DNA of 64,000 nucleotides from Streptomyces iconiensis (GTDB taxonomy: Bacteria > Actinomycetota > Actinomycetes > Streptomycetales > Streptomycetaceae): contig NZ_JANCPR020000038.1 in the NCBI RefSeq assembly GCF_028657195.3, positions 22,502 to 86,501 of the forward strand, read 5' to 3'. Each line of letters begins with the position of its first letter. The first letter of the stretch is position 1. This document shows positions 57,461 through 64,000 of the stretch, piece after piece. The position numbers were made by a program, and so were the translations under genes. Below the pieces are notes generated by a model that was not told the origin of the DNA, did no database searches, and saw only the letters and a list, made by a program, of their open reading frames with translations.

Positions 57461-58387
57461 ATGCGACCCAAGGCCATCGCGTTCGCCACCTACGGCGGCC
57501 CCGAAGTCCTTCAGATCACGAACACCGACATCCCCGAGCCCGACCCCGACCAGGTCCGTGTGGCCGTACGCGCCGCGGGCGTCAACCCGTACGACTGGAA
57601 GGTCCGCAGCGGCGCCATGGCCGCCGCTGTACCGCTTGAGCTGCCCTACGTGCCGGGGCTGGAGCTGGCCGGCACCGTCGACGCCGTTGGCGACGGTGTC
57701 GGCGCCCTGTCCGTCGGCGACGAGGTCTCCGGCCCCGCACAGCACGCCTACGCCAGCTATGTGGTGGCCGACGCCGCCCGCCTCATGCGCAGGCCGGCCA
57801 CGCTGGACGCCGAGCGCGCGGGCGCGCTGCCCGTGGCCGCGGAGGCCGCCCACCGCGCACTGGCCGAGCTGGACGTCATGGTGGGGGAAACCGTGCTGAT
57901 CCATGGCGCCGCGGGAGCCGTGGGCACGCTCGCCACCCAGTTCGCGCTCGACAGAGGCGCACGCGTCATCGGAACGGCAGGCGGGGCCGGGCTCTCCCGG
58001 GTCACGGAGCTGGGCGCGGAGGCCGTCGGCCATGGAGAGGGGGTCGCTGAGCGCGTACGCGACATCGCCCCGCACGGCGTGGACGCCGTACTGGACACCT
58101 CGGGCGCCGAGGTACTCGCCCTCTCGGCCGAACTGACGGGTGACCCCGCACGGGTACTCACCCTCGCCGACCCCCAGGGCGCCCAGCGGCACGGCGTGCG
58201 CTTCTCCTCCGCCGGCCCCGGCCGCGACCACACGGCCCCCGCGCTCGAACAGGCCCTCGCCCTCCACGAGCGGGGCACGCTCAGCCTCCCTCTGCACGCC
58301 ACCTACCCCCTGGACCAGGCGGCCGAGGCCCACCGCACGGGCGAGGCAGGCCGCCTGACGGGCAAACTCGTCCTCACCACCGGCTGA
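57461..58387 (+). CDS. NADP-dependent quinone reductase-like oxidoreductase
   Basis: 308-aa medium-chain dehydrogenase of the zinc-free quinone reductase type. Visible are AAGVNPYDWKVRSGAM, PGLELAGTVDAVGDGV, and the NADPH loop IHGAAGAVGTLATQFALD. The zinc-binding Cys/His of alcohol dehydrogenases are missing. ATG 57461 has CAGGAG upstream. It is a stand-alone gene ending at a strong terminator. Confidence 0.85.
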   Translation: MRPKAIAFATYGGPEVLQITNTDIPEPDPDQVRVAVRAAGVNPYDWKVRSGAMAAAVPLELPYVPGLELAGTVDAVGDGVGALSVGDEVSGPAQHAYASYVVADAARLMRRPATLDAERAGALPVAAEAAHRALAELDVMVGETVLIHGAAGAVGTLATQFALDRGARVIGTAGGAGLSRVTELGAEAVGHGEGVAERVRDIAPHGVDAVLDTSGAEVLALSAELTGDPARVLTLADPQGAQRHGVRFSSAGPGRDHTAPALEQALALHERGTLSLPLHATYPLDQAAEAHRTGEAGRLTGKLVLTTG

Positions 58388-58425
58388 AGCAGTCCGCGCA
58401 GAGCAACAGCCCGCGCACAACACCG

Positions 58426-58462
58426 GAGTGCCGCCCTCCCGAGGTCCGGGAGGGCGGCACTC
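58426..58462. terminator. strong bidirectional terminator hairpin
   Basis: A perfect inverted repeat with 16-bp arms and a 5-base loop (GAGTGCCGCCCTCCCG at 58426-58441 and its complement at 58447-58462). It lies between two convergent genes and is followed by TCTTTACG. This fits a factor-independent terminator serving both directions. Confidence 0.85.
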
Positions 58463-58476
58463 CGCGTCTTTACGCC

Positions 58477-58887
58477 CTATGTCGCCACGTCGTCCCAGGC
58501 CATCGAGCTGATTCTCCAGCCGGCCGGTGTCCTGACGAATTGGGTGGTCTTGCAGCCGGAGCCCTCGAACCATTCGCCGTTCAGAAAGCCGGACTTACGG
58601 TAGTCGCTGAACCGGTGCGCGATCGATCCGAACATCTCGGTCTTCTCGGCGACTTCCCATTCCGAGAACTCCGTCAGCGTCCCATCGGTGAGGATCTTCT
58701 CCCGGGGCTCGACAAACGAGTCGAGGTCGTAGACGACGGGTTCGCCCCCGATGTTCTTGACAATCATGCCCTGCGGAATGAACACCTCACGCACGGCACC
58801 GACATCAGGCCGGCCACCGCCGACATTCGTGAACGCACCGAGAAACGCGCGCATCAACCCATCCAGCTCCGCCTTGACATCGGACAC
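58477..58887 (-). CDS. SnoaL-like/DUF4440-type small protein
   Basis: 136-aa protein of the NTF2-like alpha+beta fold: helix-rich start (SDVKAELDGLMRAFLGAF), then VREVFIPQGMIVKNIGGEPV, and the C-terminal strands RTPAGWRISSMAWDDVA. It may bind a small ligand or be an enzyme. GTG 58887 has GGGAGGGG upstream. Convergent with the quinone reductase. Confidence 0.75.
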   Translation of the reverse strand: MSDVKAELDGLMRAFLGAFTNVGGGRPDVGAVREVFIPQGMIVKNIGGEPVVYDLDSFVEPREKILTDGTLTEFSEWEVAEKTEMFGSIAHRFSDYRKSGFLNGEWFEGSGCKTTQFVRTPAGWRISSMAWDDVAT

Positions 58888-58994
58888 GGCTTCCCCTCCC
58901 ACGCTGCGACGCCTCGCGCTCCGATCATCACCCACCCACGGCGCGACGGCCACCCCACGCACACGCCCACGGTCACCCCACGGACGAGTACGGG

Positions 58995-60239
58995 TCAGCG
59001 GATGGGTACGCCCGAGAGGGTGCGGGCGATCACGAGTCGCTGGATCTCGCTGGTGCCCTCGAAGATGGTGTAGATCGCGGCGTCGCGGTGCATCCGCTCG
59101 ACGGGGTATTCGCGGGTGTACCCGTTGCCGCCGAGAATCTGCATGGCCTGCGCGGTGACGGACTTCGCCGTCTCGCCCGCGAAGAGCTTGGACATGGAGC
59201 CCTCGGCCGAATCGAAACGGCGTCCCGCTGCTGCCATCCACGAGGCACGCCACACCAGGAGCCTGGCGGCGTCCACGCGGGTGCGCATGTCGGCGAGTTG
59301 GAAGGCGACGCCCTGGTTGTCGATGATGGGGCGGCCGAACTGCACGCGTGTCTTGGCGTATTCGAGCGCGGTCTCATAGGCGGCGCGTGCGATACCGACG
59401 GCCTGTGCGCCGACCGCGGGGCGTGAAGCCTCGAACGTCGCCATGGCCGCGTTCTTCACCCTCCCCTGGACCCCCACGCCCCCCGCTTCGGCACGCTCCC
59501 GGGCGCGAGCCAGGCGCTCGTCCAGCTTTTCCTTTCCGCCGAGGAGGCAGTGGCCCGGAACGCGGACGTCCTCAAGGACGACCTCGGCCGTGTGGGAGGC
59601 GCGAATTCCGTGCTTCTTGAACTTCTGCCCCTGGGAAAGGCCGGGCGTGTTCGGCGGAACGATGAACGACGCGTGGCCCTTGGAGCCGAGTTCGGAGTCG
59701 ACGACGGCGACGACGACATGGACGTTGGCGATTCCGCCGTTCGTCGCCCAGGTCTTGGTGCCGTTCAGCACCCACTCGTCCTTGGCCTCGTCGTAGACGG
59801 CACGGGTCCGCATGGCGGAGACGTCGGAGCCCGCGTCGGGTTCGGAGGAGCAGAACGCCGCGACCTTCACATCGCTGGCGTCGCCGTACATCTGCGGTAC
59901 CCAGGTCCCGATCTGTTCCTCCGTTCCGTTCGCGAGAACGCCCACGGCAGCGAGGCCGGTTCCCACGATGGAGAGGCCGATACCGGCATCTCCCCAGAAC
60001 AGTTCCTCCATGGCCATGGGAATTCCAAGACCGGTCGGGTCGAAGAACTGCTGGGCGTAGAAGTCGAGGGAATACAGGCCGATCTTCGCGGCTTCCTGGA
60101 TGATCGGCCAGGGAGTTTCCTCGCGTTCATCCCATTCGGCGGCTGCCGGTCGCATCACGTCGGCGGCGAACCCATGGATCCAGTCCCTGACTTCCTTCTG
60201 GTCGTCGTTCAGGTCCAGCGCAAACTCTGTATCGGCCAT
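58995..60239 (-). CDS. acyl-CoA dehydrogenase
   Basis: 414-aa flavoenzyme of fatty-acid or branched-chain catabolism. Visible are the FAD/substrate loops KVAAFCSSEPDAGSDVSAMR and WVLNGTKTWATNGG, then RVQFGRPIIDNQGVAFQLAD, and ILGGNGYTREYPVERMHRDA and the catalytic Glu in YTIFEGTSEIQRLV. It is divergent from a TetR regulator, with operators between. Likely acyl chain specificity cannot be read. Confidence 0.92.
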   Translation of the reverse strand: MADTEFALDLNDDQKEVRDWIHGFAADVMRPAAAEWDEREETPWPIIQEAAKIGLYSLDFYAQQFFDPTGLGIPMAMEELFWGDAGIGLSIVGTGLAAVGVLANGTEEQIGTWVPQMYGDASDVKVAAFCSSEPDAGSDVSAMRTRAVYDEAKDEWVLNGTKTWATNGGIANVHVVVAVVDSELGSKGHASFIVPPNTPGLSQGQKFKKHGIRASHTAEVVLEDVRVPGHCLLGGKEKLDERLARARERAEAGGVGVQGRVKNAAMATFEASRPAVGAQAVGIARAAYETALEYAKTRVQFGRPIIDNQGVAFQLADMRTRVDAARLLVWRASWMAAAGRRFDSAEGSMSKLFAGETAKSVTAQAMQILGGNGYTREYPVERMHRDAAIYTIFEGTSEIQRLVIARTLSGVPIR

Positions 60240-60270
60240 TGCCTGGGTCCTCCGCCTGTCTCGTCAGATC

Positions 60271-60316
60271 GTTACCATGGGTAATAACAAGTCTGTTACC
60301 CACGAGTAGGTTCTGT
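60271..60316. promoter_or_regulatory. operator pair between acyl-CoA dehydrogenase and TetR gene
   Basis: TTACCATGGGTAA (60272-60284) is an inverted repeat of TTACC and GGTAA. A second related half-site run, GTTACCCACGAGTAGG, lies at about 60295-60310. Repeated TTACC-type palindromes next to acyl-CoA dehydrogenase genes are typical TetR/FadR-like operators in Streptomyces. They overlap the leftward promoter. The 60317-60535 remainder shows nothing else. Confidence 0.55.
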
Positions 60317-60535
60317 CAACTCCCCATCGCCGCCCCCTTTCACCACCCCTTCACTGTCCGGCGCCACCTCTCCGCGCGCACGGCGCCGCCCTCTTCGCCA
60401 CCCCGGCCGCCACCCTCTTCGCCGAGGTCGCGCCACCCCATCGCCGCCCCTTCGCCACGGTGGTCCCTGACAGGCGGTGTTACGTTGCGCTGGGGAAACG
60501 AACGGGGGCGAACGACAGGGGTGGGGAGAAGCACC

Positions 60536-61180
60536 ATGGACACCACGGGGCAGGACGAGCGGCTCAGCACAGCGGAACGGCGGCGCGGTGAGCTGCTGGA
60601 GGCGGCCGACAGGGTGGTGCTCAGAGAAGGGCCCGGCGCCTCGATGAACGCCATCGCGGCCGAGGCAGGCATCACCAAGCCCATTCTGTACCGGCACTTC
60701 GGGGACAAGGGCGGGCTCTACCGCGCGCTCGCCGTGCGGCACACGGACGCGCTGCTGGAGGCGCTGCGGGCCGCGCTGGACGCGCCCAGCGAGCGGCGCG
60801 AGCGCGTCGAGGCGACGCTGGACACCTACCTCGCGGCGATCGAGGCCCGCCCGCAGGTCTACCGCTTCCTGATGCACCCGGCCGAGGACTCCACCACGGG
60901 CGAGGGCGCGTTCGACGTGGGCCAGCACTCGGCGCCCCTGCTGCGGAGGCTCGGTGAGGAGCTGGCCCAGGTGATAGCGGAACGCGTCGACCTGGGGCCC
61001 GAGAGCGAGGAGTTGGCCCGCGTGTGGGGGCACGGGATAGTCGGGATGATGCACGCGGCGGGCGACTGGTGGCTGCGCGAACGGCCTTGTGAGCGCGCGC
61101 AGTTGGTGCGGCACCTGGCGGACCTGCTGTGGGGCCGGCTGGCGGCGGCGGGCGACAGGGTCGGCGGCCCGGGGTTCTGA
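60536..61180 (+). CDS. TetR-family regulator
   Basis: 214-aa repressor. The HTH is at residues 35-57 (ASMNAIAAEAGITKPILYRH). The remaining helices form the ligand-binding domain (ATLDTYLAAIEARPQVYRFL). ATG 60536 has GGGGAGAAG upstream. Divergent orientation and the operator pair suggest that it controls the acyl-CoA dehydrogenase and itself in response to an acyl-CoA. Confidence 0.9.
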   Translation: MDTTGQDERLSTAERRRGELLEAADRVVLREGPGASMNAIAAEAGITKPILYRHFGDKGGLYRALAVRHTDALLEALRAALDAPSERRERVEATLDTYLAAIEARPQVYRFLMHPAEDSTTGEGAFDVGQHSAPLLRRLGEELAQVIAERVDLGPESEELARVWGHGIVGMMHAAGDWWLRERPCERAQLVRHLADLLWGRLAAAGDRVGGPGF

Positions 61181-61302
61181 GCACCCGGGCACACCGGCAT
61201 CCGGGCCCCTCCCCAGCCGATCCCTCCTCCACCAACCGCTCAGCCGGCTCGGCCGATCGCTCGGCCAGTGCAGCCGCCCCTTCCGCCGGCTCAGCCGCTC
61301 GC

Positions 61303-61860
61303 TCAGTCCGCCGCGGGCACCGGCCGGGACCAGCCCGCCCTGCGGACCGCGCGGAGCGTACGGCGGCGGCGCAGGCCGGTCAGCAGATCGGTGTAGAGGC
61401 CGCCGTCGAGGTGGTCGTACTCGTGCTGGAGGCAGCGGGCGAAGAAGCCCGTGCCTTCCACGCGCAGCGGCGAACCGTCCAGGTCCTCGCCCTCGACGAC
61501 GGCGAGGTCGGCACGGGGTGTGGAGGCTTCGAGTCCCGGGAGGGAGAGACAGCCCTCGGGGCCACGCAGCGTGATGCCATCGGTGTGTGTGAGACGGGGG
61601 TTGAGGATGTGGCCCCGGTGGCGGCGATCCTCGTCGTCGGGGCAGTCGTAGACGAACAGCCGCAGCGGTACGCCTATCTGGCACGCGGCCAGGCCCACAC
61701 CCCGGGCCGCGTACATCGTGGCGTACATGTCCTCGATGAGCGGGGCCAGCGGCCGGTCGGCCGCCGTGATCTCGCGGCTGGGCGCGTGCAGCGCAGGATC
61801 GCCGTACGTCCGCAGGGGACGTACGGCGCCGGAACCGCCGGGAATAGGACCGCGTGGCAT
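61303..61860 (-). CDS. def: peptide deformylase
   Basis: 185-aa metal enzyme removing the formyl group from new proteins. All three motifs are intact: GVGLAACQ (54-61), EGCLS (102-106), and QHEYDH (145-150). ATG 61860 was chosen; the frame extends up to 61956 but adds Arg-rich, unconserved sequence. Streptomyces often carry several deformylase genes. It is not clearly linked to its neighbours. Confidence 0.92.
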   Translation of the reverse strand: MPRGPIPGGSGAVRPLRTYGDPALHAPSREITAADRPLAPLIEDMYATMYAARGVGLAACQIGVPLRLFVYDCPDDEDRRHRGHILNPRLTHTDGITLRGPEGCLSLPGLEASTPRADLAVVEGEDLDGSPLRVEGTGFFARCLQHEYDHLDGGLYTDLLTGLRRRRTLRAVRRAGWSRPVPAAD

Positions 61861-61989
61861 GCGGAAAGCGTACGTGCGCGGTGCTGCCCGCCGGTGTCCG
61901 TGATCTTCGAAGGGGTGGCGAGGTCCGGCCTCCCCGGGTATCTCGGTAGGCTTCATCCTCTACGCGAGGGGCAAGGAGGTTCACACACG

Positions 61990-63228
61990 ATGGCAGGCAA
62001 CACGGATCCGCTGTCGGCGCGGTCCAAGCTGGCCGTGACGGCAGGCAAGGCCGCCGCGGCTGTGTCGCGGGCTGCGGGCCGCGGCAGCGGGTCGGTGATC
62101 GGCGGCAAGGTGGCACTCAGGCTCGACCCCGACCTGCTCCAGCGGCTGGCCCAGCACCTGGACGTGGTCCTGGTGTCGGCGACCAACGGCAAGACCACGA
62201 CCACCCGGCTGATCGCCGAGGCGCTGCGCGCACACGGCGAGGTCGTCTCCAACGCGCTGGGCGCGAACATGCCGGCGGGCATCACCTCGGCGCTCGCGGG
62301 CGGTTCGGACGCGCGGTACGGCGTGATCGAGGTGGACGAGAAGTACCTCTCGGGGGTCGCCAGGGACGTGACGCCGAAGGCCATCGCGCTGCTGAACCTC
62401 TCGCGTGACCAGCTCGACAGGGCCGCCGAGACGCGGATGCTGGCGGAGAAGTGGCGGGAGGGCCTCTCGGGCCAGAAGGCCGTCATCATCGCCAACGCCG
62501 ACGACCCGCTGGTCGTGTGGGCGGCCTCCTCCTCCCCCAACGTCGTGTGGGTCGCCGCTGGCCAGGAGTGGAAGGACGACGCCTGGTCGTGCCCCGCGTG
62601 CGGCGGTGTGATGCAGCGCCCCGGTGACGACTGGTTCTGCGCCGAGTGCGGCTTCCGCCGCCCCACGCCGAGCTGGGCGCTGTCGGGCGACTACGTGCTG
62701 GACCCGCACGGTTCGGCCTGGCCGATCCACCTCCAGCTCCCGGGCCGGGCCAACAAGGCCAACGCGGCCACGTCGGCCGCTGTGGCCGCCGCCTTCGGTG
62801 TCCCGCCGCAGACCGCGCTGGAGCGGATGTACGCGGTCAAGGCCGTCGCGGGCCGCTACGACGTGGTCCAGTACCAGGGCCGTGACATGCGGCTGCTGCT
62901 GGCGAAGAACCCGGCCGGGTGGCTGGAGACGTTCTCGCTGATCGACCCGCCGCCGACCCCGGTGATCCTGTCGGTGAACGCGCGCGGCGCCGACGGCACC
63001 GACACCTCGTGGCTGTGGGACGTGGACTACGGGCGCCTCGCCGGGCACCCGATCTGTGTGATCGGCGACCGCAAGCTGGACCTGGCGGTGCGCCTTGAGG
63101 TCGCCGGCGTCGACTTCCAGGTGTGCGAGGACCCGGAGGACGCCGTACGCAGGTCGGCTCCCGGACGTATCGAGACCATCGCGAACTACACCGCGTTCCA
63201 GGACCTGCGCCGCGCCGTCGGGAACTGA
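61990..63228 (+). CDS. murT: lipid II isoglutaminyl synthase subunit MurT
   Basis: 412-aa Mur-ligase-like enzyme that with GatD amidates the D-Glu of lipid II. Visible are P-loop VSATNGKTTTTR (62-73), DQLDRAAETRM, and a zinc ribbon with four Cys (SCPACGG and WFCAECGF, about residues 198-223). The C-terminal DUF1727 domain ends the protein. ATG 61990 has AGGAGG ten bases upstream. gatD follows 54 bp downstream. Confidence 0.93.
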   Translation: MAGNTDPLSARSKLAVTAGKAAAAVSRAAGRGSGSVIGGKVALRLDPDLLQRLAQHLDVVLVSATNGKTTTTRLIAEALRAHGEVVSNALGANMPAGITSALAGGSDARYGVIEVDEKYLSGVARDVTPKAIALLNLSRDQLDRAAETRMLAEKWREGLSGQKAVIIANADDPLVVWAASSSPNVVWVAAGQEWKDDAWSCPACGGVMQRPGDDWFCAECGFRRPTPSWALSGDYVLDPHGSAWPIHLQLPGRANKANAATSAAVAAAFGVPPQTALERMYAVKAVAGRYDVVQYQGRDMRLLLAKNPAGWLETFSLIDPPPTPVILSVNARGADGTDTSWLWDVDYGRLAGHPICVIGDRKLDLAVRLEVAGVDFQVCEDPEDAVRRSAPGRIETIANYTAFQDLRRAVGN

Positions 63229-63282
63229 TCCGCGCGACTCCCCGACCTTACGAACCATCGATCCGCTGAAGGAGCTGGCGGT

Positions 63283-64000
63283 ATGAGTGACGCGCAACTG
63301 CGTCTCGTGTGGATCTACCCGGACCTGCTGAGCACGTACGGCGACCAGGGCAACGCGCTGGTCGTGGAGCGGCGCGCGCGGCAGCGCGGCCTTGAGGTGC
63401 AGCGGGTCGACGTCCGCTCGGACCAGCCGATCCCGACCTCGGGCGACATCTATCTGATCGGCGGCGGCGAGGACAGGCCACAGCGCCTCGCGGCCGAGCG
63501 GCTGCTCAGGGACGGCGGTCTGAACAGGGCCGTCGCCAACGGCGCGATCGTCTTCTCGGTGTGCGCCGGTTACCAGATCATGGGCCACGAGTTCGTCAAC
63601 GATCTCGGGGAGCGCTCGGCCGGCCTGGGCCTGCTGGACGTGGTGAGCACCAGGGGCGAGGCGGAGCGCTGCGTCGGTGACGTGCTCGGCGACATCGACG
63701 AGCGTCTGCGGCTGCCGCAGCTGACGGGCTTCGAGAACCACCAGGGCATCACGCACCTGGGCCAGGGCGTACGCCCGCTGGCGCGGGTGCAGCTCGGCAA
63801 GGGGAACGGCACGGGCGACGGCACCGAAGGCGCGTGGAACGACACGGTCTTCGGCACGTACATGCACGGCCCCGTGCTGGCCCGTAACCCGCAGATCGCC
63901 GACCTGCTGATCAAGCTGTCGCTGGACGTGAACGCGCTGCCAGGGGTCGACGACCGCTGGTACGAGGCACTGCGCGAAGAGCGGATCACCGCGGCGACAC
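63283..64000 (+). CDS. gatD: glutamine amidotransferase GatD, 3' end beyond window
   Basis: Class I glutamine amidotransferase subunit that delivers ammonia to MurT. At least 239 residues are visible. The nucleophile is Cys94 in FSVCAGYQIMG, and the His region in GTYMHGPVLARNP follows. The frame is open at 64000. ATG 63283 follows GGAG. Gene pair order murT-gatD is as in other Gram-positive bacteria. Confidence 0.92.
   Translation, partial: MSDAQLRLVWIYPDLLSTYGDQGNALVVERRARQRGLEVQRVDVRSDQPIPTSGDIYLIGGGEDRPQRLAAERLLRDGGLNRAVANGAIVFSVCAGYQIMGHEFVNDLGERSAGLGLLDVVSTRGEAERCVGDVLGDIDERLRLPQLTGFENHQGITHLGQGVRPLARVQLGKGNGTGDGTEGAWNDTVFGTYMHGPVLARNPQIADLLIKLSLDVNALPGVDDRWYEALREERITAAT

Noticed and set aside
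56432..58573. 713-aa leftward ORF
   Set aside because: Spans the LRR and quinone reductase genes in antisense and passes through the terminator hairpin.
61981..63867. 628-aa leftward ORF
   Set aside because: Antisense shadow of murT and gatD, which carry clear motifs.

Overview
This 64 kb window is high-GC actinobacterial DNA, almost certainly from a Streptomyces. The clues are GC-rich wobble positions, frequent GTG starts and 4-base stop/start overlaps, a WhiB protein, MmyB-type, TPR-type and anti-sigma-like regulators, a DUF5999 protein, an FxLD lanthipeptide locus, and a murT/gatD pair. No rRNA, tRNA or CRISPR array was seen. The window divides at about 32.4 kb. Left of that point is a mobile element that continues past the left edge. 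Right of it is ordinary chromosome. Mobile element, replication and transfer part (1-9.1 kb): a MOB-type relaxase (cut by the window edge) and a MobC-like partner with a candidate oriT hairpin; a DUF2637 membrane protein; a WhiB protein; a DnaC-like ATPase; and a replication initiator whose coding sequence carries palindromic iterons, so origin and initiator gene coincide as in phage lambda gene O. A divergent XRE regulator, a MAB_1171c-family membrane protein and an ImmA/IrrE-like protease follow. Cargo 1 (9.1-18.3 kb): a complete class I lanthipeptide locus of the FxLD type. Transcribed leftwards, it holds two short precursor peptides (43 and 58 aa; the second sits in a short ORF), full-length LanB dehydratase, LanC cyclase, the fused thiopeptide-type/PIMT-like methyltransferase of the FxLD system, and a helical TPR-like protein. 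No dedicated transporter or leader protease is nearby. Cargo 2 (18.5-28.4 kb): a leftward series of tightly coupled genes. It runs from a hypothetical protein, an anti-sigma-like HATPase and two small proteins to a NB-ARC/TPR STAND protein, another small protein, DUF5999, a DUF574 methyltransferase, a double winged-helix GntR-like protein, a tiny CxxC protein, an endonuclease/phosphatase-fold protein and a NUDIX hydrolase. A TPR-type regulator lies divergently at its head. Right end of the element (28.4-32.4 kb): an NAD-dependent epimerase, a fossil region (endonuclease-fold remnant joined to a transposase tail), a candidate recombination directionality factor, and a large serine integrase whose 5' end faces the chromosomal gene yjbQ. 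The right attachment site should therefore lie near 32.3-32.4 kb. Chromosome (32.4-64 kb): yjbQ and a flavin monooxygenase, then a complete L-rhamnose system. A LacI-family regulator and a four-gene ABC importer run leftwards; a secreted GH78 alpha-L-rhamnosidase and then rhaI, rhaD, rhaB and lutABC run rightwards. Rhamnose is freed, imported and isomerised; RhaB then phosphorylates the rhamnulose, which the RhaD aldolase/dehydrogenase cleaves and oxidises to dihydroxyacetone phosphate and L-lactate; LutABC oxidises L-lactate to pyruvate. Three promoters share one layout: a -35 TTGACN, a 17-bp spacer, a -10 box and, 14-16 bp further on, a LacI-type operator. The remainder is housekeeping or unassigned: a GDSL hydrolase, a VOC protein, a membrane-anchored hypothetical, an HD protein, a leucine-rich repeat protein, a quinone-reductase-like enzyme, a SnoaL-like protein, an acyl-CoA dehydrogenase divergent from its likely TetR regulator, peptide deformylase, and murT with gatD (cut by the right edge).
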